A stretch of 61,890 nucleotides of DNA. Source: an uncultured Steroidobacter sp. GTDB taxonomy: Bacteria; Pseudomonadota; Gammaproteobacteria; Steroidobacterales; Steroidobacteraceae. Below, one piece after another: positions 1 through 7,991 of the stretch. The stretch covers positions 1 through 61,890 of the forward strand of contig CALLKK010000020.1 of NCBI GenBank assembly GCA_938008435.1, written 5' to 3'. Both the position numbers and the translations under genes were made by a program. The notes under the pieces were generated by a model that did no database searches, was not told where the DNA came from, and was given only the letters and a program-made list of their open reading frames with translations. Every line of letters begins with the position of its first letter. Position 1 is the first letter of the stretch.

Positions 1-16
1 TTTTGACTTCTTCATG

Positions 17-40
17 GACTCTCCCTTCGCTAGGAGAGTC
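17..40. other. Hairpin downstream of the amidase operon
   Basis: An 8-bp perfect inverted repeat (GACTCTCC / GGAGAGTC) with an 8-nt loop lies about 70 bases past the stop of the last amidase gene. No run of T follows it on either strand, so it is not a classical intrinsic terminator. It may be a processing or RNA-stabilising hairpin at the 3' end of the long minus-strand transcript. Confidence 0.35.
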
Positions 41-110
41 TAGCTCCAACTGTCTACAATTAGGGGAAGCTTACGGTCTTGCTTGTGCTTCCCGCTCCGG
101 AACACACGAC

Positions 111-1649
111 TTAGATTGGCGGCGGGCTCCACCCGCCGCTGCAGCCCTCTAGATAACGTGCGACCGCGAGCACGATGTCCTCGCGCCACGGCGCCGCCAC
201 GATCTGTACCCCGATCGGCAGGCGCCCATCGGCAGACCAGCCGCAGCGAACGACGGCCACCGGCCATCCCGTGCTATTGAACACGCCGACGTCCGTCAGA
301 ATGCTCCCGGTGCTCACGATCGAAGGATCCCAATCGATCGGCGTCGCCGCATTCTCGGCGACCGGGCAGATCAGCACATCGTACTTGGCGAACCACGCGA
401 GCATGCGCGACTTGGCCTCGTCGGCCTTCTCCGCCGCTTCCGCGTACTCGGAAGCGGAAATCGGCTTCGTTGCCGCAATCGTCTCGGCCATCGTTGGCGA
501 CAGATGATTCGTGCCCCACTTCTTGGCGAGCCGCTGATACCAAGCCCAGCCGTCGCCCATGGCGAGCTTGCCCCGCGTCTTGTGCAGCGTCTCGATCAAG
601 TCTTTCGGACAGTCAAGCGTGACGTTGGCGACCGCGCCGCGCAGCCAGTCGACCGCCTGGTTCACGGTACGCTGTACGTCTTCGTGCACCTGACCGAGGC
701 CGTTCGTCGGATAGTACGCTACACGTAGCTTCGCGAGATCGACTGCATTCGAGTCCGCCCAGGGAACCGGCGCGCACGCGGCGTCTCTGAAGTCCGGGCC
801 GCTGATGATCTTCGCAAGGAGCTCGAGGTCATCGACACGACGCGCCACCGGGCCGAGCTGCTGCCAGGAATCGAGCACACCGCCGTAATCGACGATATGT
901 CCCGTGCGCGGCACACGACCGGCCGTGGTCTTGAGCACGACCGTGCCGGTCATGTGCGCCGGCAAACGCAACGAGCCGCCGATATCCGAACCGATGTCGA
1001 ACGCGGCGCCGCCCGCCGCAACGTTCGCCGCCGAGCCGCCCGACGAACCCGATACCGTACGCATGAGGTCGTACGGATTGTGCGTCGAGCCATGCAGCAT
1101 GTTGCCGGTCGTGTTGATGCCGCCCACACCGCCGAGCGTAAACTCCGGCGTGTTCGTCTTGCCGAGCAGAATCGCACCCTGCTTGCGTAAGCGCGCGACG
1201 ACGGTTGCATCCTTGCTCGGCACGTATTGTTGCCGACCGTACGTGCCGCCGGTCGAGATCACACCTTCCGTGTCGAAGGAATCCTTGATCGTCATCGGCA
1301 CGCCGTGTAAGGCGCCGGCGAAGTCGCGCCGCGCCGCGCGCTTGTCGAGCGCCGCCGCCTCTGCGCGTGCACGGTCGTAGCACTGCATGACGACGGCGTT
1401 GAGACGGTCGTCGATCGCAATCTGTCGCTCGATATATGCATTCACGACTTCGCGCGCCGACAGCTTGCGTGCCCGCAGGAGCTGCGCGAGGCGCGTCGCC
1501 GGCATGTAGATGATCTCGTCGGACTCCTTGACGGCCGTTGCAGCCCGCGCGTGCAGCAGCGTGGGACTTGCCGCGACCAAGGCGCAGACTCCGGCGGCGC
1601 CGCGCAGGAAAGTGCGCCGATCCGTGGCCAACATGGAGGTCGATTGCAT
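111..1649 (-). CDS. Exported amidase-signature enzyme A1 (last gene of the operon)
   Basis: Amidase-signature (AS) family hydrolase, 512 residues from the ATG at 1649, which follows GAGAG at good spacing. The reading frame stays open further upstream, and ATG 1664 is an alternative start. The N-terminus carries a twin-arginine motif (DRRTFLRG) and a hydrophobic stretch ending near LLHARA, so Tat export is likely. The Ser-cisSer-Lys triad looks intact: Lys about residue 122 (MTIKDSFD), the SGSSGGSA loop, and the nucleophile Ser about 226 in GSDIGGSLRL. It begins just after the stop of amidase A2 and is clearly its paralogue (shared FMSAT/YMPAT opening, GKTNTPEFTLG, RTGHI.DYGG). The AS family hydrolyses amide bonds of widely varying substrates, so the substrate is unknown. 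Confidence 0.93.
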   Translation of the reverse strand: MQSTSMLATDRRTFLRGAAGVCALVAASPTLLHARAATAVKESDEIIYMPATRLAQLLRARKLSAREVVNAYIERQIAIDDRLNAVVMQCYDRARAEAAALDKRAARRDFAGALHGVPMTIKDSFDTEGVISTGGTYGRQQYVPSKDATVVARLRKQGAILLGKTNTPEFTLGGVGGINTTGNMLHGSTHNPYDLMRTVSGSSGGSAANVAAGGAAFDIGSDIGGSLRLPAHMTGTVVLKTTAGRVPRTGHIVDYGGVLDSWQQLGPVARRVDDLELLAKIISGPDFRDAACAPVPWADSNAVDLAKLRVAYYPTNGLGQVHEDVQRTVNQAVDWLRGAVANVTLDCPKDLIETLHKTRGKLAMGDGWAWYQRLAKKWGTNHLSPTMAETIAATKPISASEYAEAAEKADEAKSRMLAWFAKYDVLICPVAENAATPIDWDPSIVSTGSILTDVGVFNSTGWPVAVVRCGWSADGRLPIGVQIVAAPWREDIVLAVARYLEGCSGGWSPPPI

Positions 1650-1677
1650 CGTTGAAGCTCTCATATATATGTAAGCC

Positions 1678-3204
1678 TTAGAGCGCCGGACGACGGTATC
1701 CGCCCAATTGCCGCTCGATGAACGCCAGCGCAGCAATCACTTGGTCATCGCGCCACGGACGCCCGACGACCTGCACGCCGAGCGGCATGCCTGGATCTTC
1801 TTGCGACGTGCCGGCTCGCACGACGCCCGCCGGCCAGCCGTTCGTGTTGTAGACGCCCAGGTAGTACGGACTGCGAGGACGCTTGCCGTCCGGTCCCGGC
1901 GGCGGTGGCGGCGGCAACGTCACCTCACGATCGAGCGGATGCGCGGCACGCAAGCTCGCCGGGCACAGGATGATGTCGTAGCGCTCGAACCACGCGAGCT
2001 GCTCGCTACGTACCGCATCGAGCTCCTCCGCGAAGCGCGTGAGATCCGCAGTGGGCTTCTCCTTCCCGCCCATCGGCAGATGCGGATACGGCTCCTTCGT
2101 CCCTGCCCGCTCGAGCAACACGCGCGTCAGATAGCCGCCGGTCGCACCAGCGAAGTCCGAACGAGCGCCCGCAAGCTCGCTCATCTTCGGCGGCATGTCG
2201 TGCGTTACGCGGCAGCCCGCTTCCTCAAACAGCTTCGCGACGCGCTTGACGAGCTCTTGCATCTCCTGCGTTGGCGGATTCAATCCGTTGTGCGGATAGA
2301 ACGCGACGCGTAGGCCCGAAACATCCACCGCTGCCGGATCGCCGAGCGGTACCGGCTGCGTGGCCGCGTCCCAATTGTCTGGACCAGCAATGATGGGCAG
2401 CACGAGCGCCAAGTCCTCTGCATAGCGTGCGATCGGTCCGACCTGCTGGAACGAGTCATACAGTCCGCCGTAGCCGATGATGTGCCCAGTCCGCGGACAC
2501 AATCCGTGCGACGGCTTGAGACCGACGACGCCGCACGCATGCGAAGGATCACGGATCGAACCGTACCAATCCGAGCCGATGTCGAAGCTCGCACCGCCCG
2601 CCGCGACATTCGCAGCCGAGCCGCCGGATGAACCGCCGGGTTGATACGCCTGATCGTACGGATTGAGCGTCGTGCCGTAGACCAAGTTGTCCGTCGTGCG
2701 CGAACCGATGCCGAGCGTGAACTCCGGCGTATTCGTCTTACCGAGCAGGATCGCACCGGCCGCGCGAGCACGCGCGAGCACAGTTGCATCCTTGCCCGGT
2801 ATGAAGCTCTTGCGGCCCATCGTCCCACCGGTCGAGACGATGCCCTCCGCGTCGAAGCTGTCCTTGATCGTCATCGGCACGCCGTGCAGCGGTCCGACCT
2901 TCTTGCCCTTCGCGAGCGCCTCGTCCGCTTCGCGCGCTTCCTGCAGCACGCGCTCGAAACACGTCGCAACCACCGCATTGATCTTCGGGCTCGTCGCCTC
3001 GATGCGTGCGATGTGCAGCCTGATGACCTCGGCGACGGAGATCTGCTTCTCACGGATCAGGCGCGCGAGCTTCGTCGCCGACATGAACACCGGATCGTCG
3101 CCGCTGTCGATGTTGGTCCACGTGCGGGTGTGTGCGGCGGCACTCGATGCTGCGAGCAGGGAACCGGAGAACAGCGCACGTCGAGAAATTGCGGGAGCGG
3201 ACAT
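1678..3204 (-). CDS. Exported amidase-signature enzyme A2 with altered oxyanion motif
   Basis: AS-family hydrolase, 508 residues. The N-terminus MSAPAISRRALFSG is a plausible Tat signal. Catalytic Lys about 114 (MTIKDSFDAEG), the loop GGSSGGSAAN and nucleophile Ser about 216 are present. The usual GSDxGGS motif reads GSDWYGSIRD here, so the first glycine of the oxyanion-hole GGS is tyrosine; the four sister enzymes all keep GGS. Translation starts 7 nt after the stop of amidase A3 and the AGGAGG ribosome site sits in that gap. The strong similarity to A1 and A3 points to local tandem duplication. The enzyme is either active with an altered pocket or specialised; the sequence does not decide. 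Confidence 0.93.
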   Translation of the reverse strand: MSAPAISRRALFSGSLLAASSAAAHTRTWTNIDSGDDPVFMSATKLARLIREKQISVAEVIRLHIARIEATSPKINAVVATCFERVLQEAREADEALAKGKKVGPLHGVPMTIKDSFDAEGIVSTGGTMGRKSFIPGKDATVLARARAAGAILLGKTNTPEFTLGIGSRTTDNLVYGTTLNPYDQAYQPGGSSGGSAANVAAGGASFDIGSDWYGSIRDPSHACGVVGLKPSHGLCPRTGHIIGYGGLYDSFQQVGPIARYAEDLALVLPIIAGPDNWDAATQPVPLGDPAAVDVSGLRVAFYPHNGLNPPTQEMQELVKRVAKLFEEAGCRVTHDMPPKMSELAGARSDFAGATGGYLTRVLLERAGTKEPYPHLPMGGKEKPTADLTRFAEELDAVRSEQLAWFERYDIILCPASLRAAHPLDREVTLPPPPPPGPDGKRPRSPYYLGVYNTNGWPAGVVRAGTSQEDPGMPLGVQVVGRPWRDDQVIAALAFIERQLGGYRRPAL

Positions 3205-3211
3205 GGGCCTC

Positions 3212-4714
3212 CTAGATCGAGGGTTTTCGATAGCCGCCGGAGCGGCGTTCGATGTGAGCCATTGCCGCCAGTACGACGTCGTCGCGCCATGGCTGCGCTA
3301 CGACCTGGATGCCGAGCGGCATACCGGCATCGTCGTCCGAAGTGCCGACGCGCACGATGCCAGCCGGCCAGCCGTTCGAATTGAAAACCCCGAGGTAGGA
3401 GATGCCGGGAACACGCGGCCCCGGTGGTGGCGGCGGCAATGTCTCGATGTCGACCGGCAGTGCCGCGCGCGTATTCGCCGGACACAAGAGCAGATCGTAT
3501 TGTTCGAACCAGGCGAGCTGTTCGCTCCTGATCGCGTCGAGCTCTTCGGCCGCCGCCGTCATCTCGGCTGTCGGCCGCTCCTCGCCCGACAGATCGAGTC
3601 CCGGCGATGCTTGCCGCGTGCCGTGGCGTTCGAGCATACGCCGCATCGGCGCCGCGCCCGGCGCCGAGCTGTATGCCTGACGTGCCTGCGACAGCTCGTA
3701 CATCTTCGGCGGCATGTCTTCCTGCACCGAACAGCCGAGCTCGCGAAACCATTCTGCCGCCTCGCGCACCAGCGCTTGAATCTGCGGCGTTGGCGCATTG
3801 CGCCCGTTCGTTGCGAAGTACGCGACACGTAAGCGCGACAGATCGACGCGCGCGGCATCGCCGAGAGGGACCGGCATCATGGCTGCGTCCCAATTGTCGG
3901 GTCCGGCAATGATCGGCAGCACGACCGCAAGGTCTTCTACCCAGCGCGCGATTGGACCCATCTGCTGAAATGAATCCAGCAATCCGCCGTAGCCGATGAT
4001 GTGCCCCGTGCGCGGCACGCGGCCATGCGTCGGTTTGATGCAGGCGAGACCGCATGCATGTGCAGGACCGCGTAGCGAACCGCCGAAGTCGGAGCCAATG
4101 TCGAAGCTCGCGCCGCCTGCGGCAACGATTGCCGCCGAGCCGCCCGAGGATGCACCGGGCTGATACTCCAGGTTGTAGGGATTGCGAGTCAGACCGTAGA
4201 CGAGATTGTCCGTGCCCTTCCATCCGCCGCCGAGCGTGAACTCAGGCGTATTCGACTTGCCGAGCAGGATGGCGCCTGCGGCGCGTGCGCGCGCGACCAC
4301 CGTGGCGTCCTGCCGCGGCACGAAGTTCCTGCGCCCGAGAGTGCCGCCCGTGGACACGACACCTTCCGTGTCGAATAAATCCTTGATCGTCATCGGCACG
4401 CCGTGGAGCGGACCGAGCGTATGCCCCTTGTCAAGGACCTCGTCCGCGCGCTTGGCTTCATCGAGCGCCCGCTCGAAACAATCCGCAACAACGGCGTTGA
4501 TATGCGGATTCACCGCTTCGATGCGCGCGATGTGCAGGCTCACCGCCTCGCGAGCGGAGATCCGCTTCTCGCGAATCCAGCGCGCGAGCTTCGCGGCCGA
4601 CATGAACAGCGGATCGTCGCCGCCCGCCTGACCGAACGTCGCCGCGACATCGGCACGCACCGCCGATGCCATCGCCCCCATACCGAGCAGCAGTGAGCGC
4701 CGTGAGAGCTTCAT
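3212..4714 (-). CDS. Exported amidase-signature enzyme A3
   Basis: AS-family hydrolase, 500 residues from the ATG at 4714. This start is favoured because it overlaps the TGA of amidase A4 as ATGA, a translational-coupling arrangement, and because it places a twin-arginine signal (MKLSRRSLLLGMGAMASA) exactly at the N-terminus. The longer frame starting at 4771 has no such logic. Lys about 111 (MTIKDLFDTEG), the loop GASSGGSAAI and Ser about 213 in GSDFGGSLRG complete the triad. It is the middle member of the A1-A3 paralogue group. Likely periplasmic, acting on the same or a related substrate as its neighbours. Confidence 0.93.
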   Translation of the reverse strand: MKLSRRSLLLGMGAMASAVRADVAATFGQAGGDDPLFMSAAKLARWIREKRISAREAVSLHIARIEAVNPHINAVVADCFERALDEAKRADEVLDKGHTLGPLHGVPMTIKDLFDTEGVVSTGGTLGRRNFVPRQDATVVARARAAGAILLGKSNTPEFTLGGGWKGTDNLVYGLTRNPYNLEYQPGASSGGSAAIVAAGGASFDIGSDFGGSLRGPAHACGLACIKPTHGRVPRTGHIIGYGGLLDSFQQMGPIARWVEDLAVVLPIIAGPDNWDAAMMPVPLGDAARVDLSRLRVAYFATNGRNAPTPQIQALVREAAEWFRELGCSVQEDMPPKMYELSQARQAYSSAPGAAPMRRMLERHGTRQASPGLDLSGEERPTAEMTAAAEELDAIRSEQLAWFEQYDLLLCPANTRAALPVDIETLPPPPPGPRVPGISYLGVFNSNGWPAGIVRVGTSDDDAGMPLGIQVVAQPWRDDVVLAAMAHIERRSGGYRKPSI

Positions 4715-6288
4715 CGTGCGATCTCGATCTTCTCTCCTCGCAACGCCGGCGTCAGCGGCGGCGCCCGCCAATGCCGCGTCGTCGCCTCGTACCCGCTTGC
4801 GATCTTGATCAGCGTCGGTTCCGAGAACTCGCGCCCCATGAATTGAATGGCAAACGGCATGCCGTCGTCTTTGAAGTAACCGCCCGGCACGAGAATCGAC
4901 GGTAGACCGGTGTAAGCGTGCAGGCCGTTACGCATCTCGCGCCGCGCAACTGCATCGATCGCCTCCCCGATACCGGGCGCCGTGACGGTGCGATACGGCA
5001 GCACCAGTGCATCGAGCTGATACTTGTCCAGCAATGCCACGAGCGCATCGCGCAGCATGATCTGCTGCTTGCGTGCCGCGATGAATGGCGGATAGCGATC
5101 GAGCGAACGCAGCGACGTGACTTGGCGCAACGTCGGCTCGACGAGATCGCCGCCTTTCGCCAACAGCTCATCCAGAGAGCGCACCGGCGCACCCGGCGGC
5201 AAGGTCGAGAAGTAGTAATTGGCCGCAATGCCCTGCTCGTATGCCGCTGTGCTCGCCGGCCCTTGCGCTGCGCTCAAGTCGATGCCTGTGAGCACCGGAT
5301 CGACAATGCCTGCGCCGGCCGCCCGCATCGCCGCAAGCTCGCGCTCGAACATCGCGCGTCCCTCGTCGTGCATCGCGCCGGACCGCACCATTTCGCGCAA
5401 CACGCCGATACGCGCGCCGCGCAAGCCGTCCGCAGCAACGTACGAGACATACGGGGCCGGCGGCATCTGTCCGATGCTCGCAATCGTCGTGAGGTCGCCC
5501 GGGTCATAGCCGGCGATGGCATCGAGCACCAGTGCTGCGTCGTAGACACTGCGCGCCATCGGACCGGCGCGCTCCTGAATCGGCGAGTTCCACATCATGC
5601 CGGTGCGGCTGACGAGGCCGCGCGTCGCTGCGATCGCCACGACCGAATTGAGCGCCGCCGGGATCAACAACGAGCCGCCGGTGTCGCTACCGAGCGTGAC
5701 CGTGCTGAGCCACGCAGCCGCCGCAACGCCGGAACCCGAGCTCGAGGCGCCGGGATACTTTCTTGAGTTGTATGGACTGAGCACGACCCCGCCGAGCGTG
5801 CTGCCGCTGCCATCGCTCTTGCCGTACCAATCGGCTAGATTGAGCTTGCCGAGGATGATCGCACCTGCCGCGCGCAGGCGCTCGATCACGAACGCATCGC
5901 GATCCGGTTGCGAATGCTCGAGCGGCTTGAAGCCGCCGGTCGTCGGCATATCCTTCGTATCGAAGACATCCTTTACGAGGACGGCGATACCGTGCAATGG
6001 ACTGCGCGGGCCTTTGTCCTTGCGCTCGCGATCCAAGGCACGCGCTTCCTCGAGCGCTCGCGGATTCAGATTGATCACCGAGCGCAGCGTCGGCCCGCCC
6101 CTGTCGTATGCCTCGATGCGCGCCAGATACATCGACACGAGCTGTTCGGAGCTCAAGGCGCCGGATTCGAAAGCCGCATTGAGATCGGCGATCGTTGCCT
6201 GAGACAGATCGATGCTCTCGGCTCGCGACAGACCCGCGCCACAGGCAAGCAGCGCCACCAATACTTGAACGAATCGCATGGAACGCAT
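4711..6288 (-). CDS. Exported amidase-signature enzyme A4 (peptide-amidase-like subgroup)
   Basis: AS-family hydrolase, 525 residues, with a Sec-type signal (MRSMRFVQVLVALLACGAGLSRA) rather than the Tat type of A1-A3. The opening SIDLSQATIADLNAAFESG and the motif INLNPRALEEARALDRERKDKGPRSPLHG resemble the peptide amidase (Pam) branch as I remember it. Lys about 106 (VLVKDVFDTKD), ASSSGSG and Ser about 206 in GSDTGGSLLI are intact. It starts in a TGATG overlap with the stop of A5 and ends in an ATGA overlap with A3. Pam-type enzymes remove C-terminal amide groups from peptides; whether this one does is inference. Confidence 0.92.
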   Translation of the reverse strand: MRSMRFVQVLVALLACGAGLSRAESIDLSQATIADLNAAFESGALSSEQLVSMYLARIEAYDRGGPTLRSVINLNPRALEEARALDRERKDKGPRSPLHGIAVLVKDVFDTKDMPTTGGFKPLEHSQPDRDAFVIERLRAAGAIILGKLNLADWYGKSDGSGSTLGGVVLSPYNSRKYPGASSSGSGVAAAAWLSTVTLGSDTGGSLLIPAALNSVVAIAATRGLVSRTGMMWNSPIQERAGPMARSVYDAALVLDAIAGYDPGDLTTIASIGQMPPAPYVSYVAADGLRGARIGVLREMVRSGAMHDEGRAMFERELAAMRAAGAGIVDPVLTGIDLSAAQGPASTAAYEQGIAANYYFSTLPPGAPVRSLDELLAKGGDLVEPTLRQVTSLRSLDRYPPFIAARKQQIMLRDALVALLDKYQLDALVLPYRTVTAPGIGEAIDAVARREMRNGLHAYTGLPSILVPGGYFKDDGMPFAIQFMGREFSEPTLIKIASGYEATTRHWRAPPLTPALRGEKIEIAR

Positions 6289-7991
6289 CAGTACTTGAAG
6301 ACCTCACCGCGCAGCTTCGGTGTGTGCTTGGGCAGCGGCAGCGGCGGCGTCGCCTGCTCGTACGCATACGCAATCGAGAGCAACAGCGGCTCGCTGAACG
6401 CCGGACCGAAGAAGGAGATCGACACCGGCAGACCTTCGGACGTCAAACCTGCAGGCGCCACCAGATCCGGAAAGCCGGTGATATTGCCGATGTTCGTGAG
6501 ACCCACGCCCATCGACGGCGAGCTCGCCGGCGGCGTCGGTATGGCACGTCCGGTAAGCGGCTCGTCGGGAATGATGCGATGCGGACGCCGCGGCCGCGTC
6601 GGATAGACCAGCACGTCTAGCTTCTTTTCCTCGAAGATGCCCATCACGCCCGTGCGGATCATCTCGATGCCGTGTTCCTTGGCCGATCGATAGGCGAGCG
6701 AATCCATGCCCTGCCCCGTCGTCAGACGCTTGATGAGACCTTCGTAGACGATGGGATGCGGACCGTACTTGCCCTGCGGTTCCTTCAAGGCGAAGCCGAG
6801 CGTGGCAAGCTCCTGCAGAGTCTTCGGATAGTCGCCGGGAAGCTGCGCGAGATACTTGTCGAAGTACACGACCTTTTCGGTATCGCAGACCACCTTCACC
6901 ACGGCACGGCGCATCGCGCCGTTGATCACCTGCGGCGGGTAGTACACGGGATCGACGATCTCGGCGCCGAGCTTCTTCAGTCGCGCCAGCGCCTCGTTGA
7001 ACAGCCGGTCGACTTCCGGATCCGCGCCGGTGCCTTCGCGCATCACGCCGATGCGCACGCCCGCGAGCGACTTGCGCTTCAAGAATACCGAGTAGTCGCG
7101 ATGCGCAACGCTGATGCTCTTGCTCGTCTCGCGGTCTTCCTCGTCGACGCCCGTCATCGGTCCCAGCATCGCTGCCAGATCCGTGACATTGCGCGCCATC
7201 GGACCGACCGCATCGAACGAATAGCACGTCGGAATGACGCCGGTGCGCGAGAGCAGTCCCAGCGTCGGCTTCAAGCCATACACGCCGTTGACCGACGACG
7301 GGCTGCGCAGCGATCCGCCGGTATCGGTGCCGAGCGAGAGCGGCGCGAACCACGCCGCCAGCGCAGCGCCCGAACCGCCGGACGAACCGAGCGGCGTGTA
7401 CTCAGGGTTATAGGGATTGCGGGTCTGACCGGAGACCGAGCTGAATCCCGAACCGCCGGCCGCGAAATCATCGAGATTCACTTTCGCAAAGATGATGGCG
7501 CCCGCTTCGCGCAGGCGGCGCACGACCGGCGCATCCGCGGCCGGCTGCGCTCCGTCGAGCACGAACGAGCCGCCGGTCGTCGGCATGTCGACGGTATCGA
7601 TGTTGTCCTTGAGCACGACCGGAATGCCGTGCAACGGACTGCGTGGCCCCTTTTCTCTGCGCTCGCGGTCCAATGCACGCGCATCCTCGAGCGCACGCGG
7701 ATTCACATTGATGATCGCGTTGATCGCCGGACCCTTCTTGTCGTACGCCTCGATGCGCGCGAGATAGAGCTTCACGAGCTTTTCGGCACTGAGCACGCCC
7801 GCATCGAACGCCGCGTTGATGTCCTCGATCGTGGCCCGCGAAAGATCGAATTCGGCGGCACTCGCGTTCAATCCGCAAGCAAGCGCGCCCAACGTCGCTG
7901 CCGCCATCGCAATTCGCCGCGCGCACCGGCGCAGCTCCGGAAGCGCGCGCCGGAGAATCCGGCGCGCCTTTCCCTCGTTACCTCGAGTCAT
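6288..7991 (-). CDS. Exported amidase-signature enzyme A5 (first amidase after the receptor)
   Basis: AS-family hydrolase, 567 residues from the ATG at 7991. The start is fixed by a TGATG overlap with the stop of the TonB receptor; the frame extends upstream to 8330 but that extension lies inside the receptor gene. The signal has an unusually long basic n-region (about 28 residues, seven arginines before residue 28) and then AMAAATLGALACGLNASAA. Lys about 128 (VVLKDNIDTVD), GSSGGSG and Ser about 227 in GTDTGGSLRS are present. It is closest to A4 (shared FDLSRATIEDINAAFDAG opening). Direct coupling to the receptor strongly suggests that what the receptor imports is hydrolysed here. Confidence 0.93.
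   Translation of the reverse strand: MTRGNEGKARRILRRALPELRRCARRIAMAAATLGALACGLNASAAEFDLSRATIEDINAAFDAGVLSAEKLVKLYLARIEAYDKKGPAINAIINVNPRALEDARALDRERREKGPRSPLHGIPVVLKDNIDTVDMPTTGGSFVLDGAQPAADAPVVRRLREAGAIIFAKVNLDDFAAGGSGFSSVSGQTRNPYNPEYTPLGSSGGSGAALAAWFAPLSLGTDTGGSLRSPSSVNGVYGLKPTLGLLSRTGVIPTCYSFDAVGPMARNVTDLAAMLGPMTGVDEEDRETSKSISVAHRDYSVFLKRKSLAGVRIGVMREGTGADPEVDRLFNEALARLKKLGAEIVDPVYYPPQVINGAMRRAVVKVVCDTEKVVYFDKYLAQLPGDYPKTLQELATLGFALKEPQGKYGPHPIVYEGLIKRLTTGQGMDSLAYRSAKEHGIEMIRTGVMGIFEEKKLDVLVYPTRPRRPHRIIPDEPLTGRAIPTPPASSPSMGVGLTNIGNITGFPDLVAPAGLTSEGLPVSISFFGPAFSEPLLLSIAYAYEQATPPLPLPKHTPKLRGEVFKY

Noticed and set aside
62..92. A second terminator after the amidase operon (GGGAAGC/GCTTCCC arms).
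   Set aside because: The loop is long and no T run follows on the minus strand.
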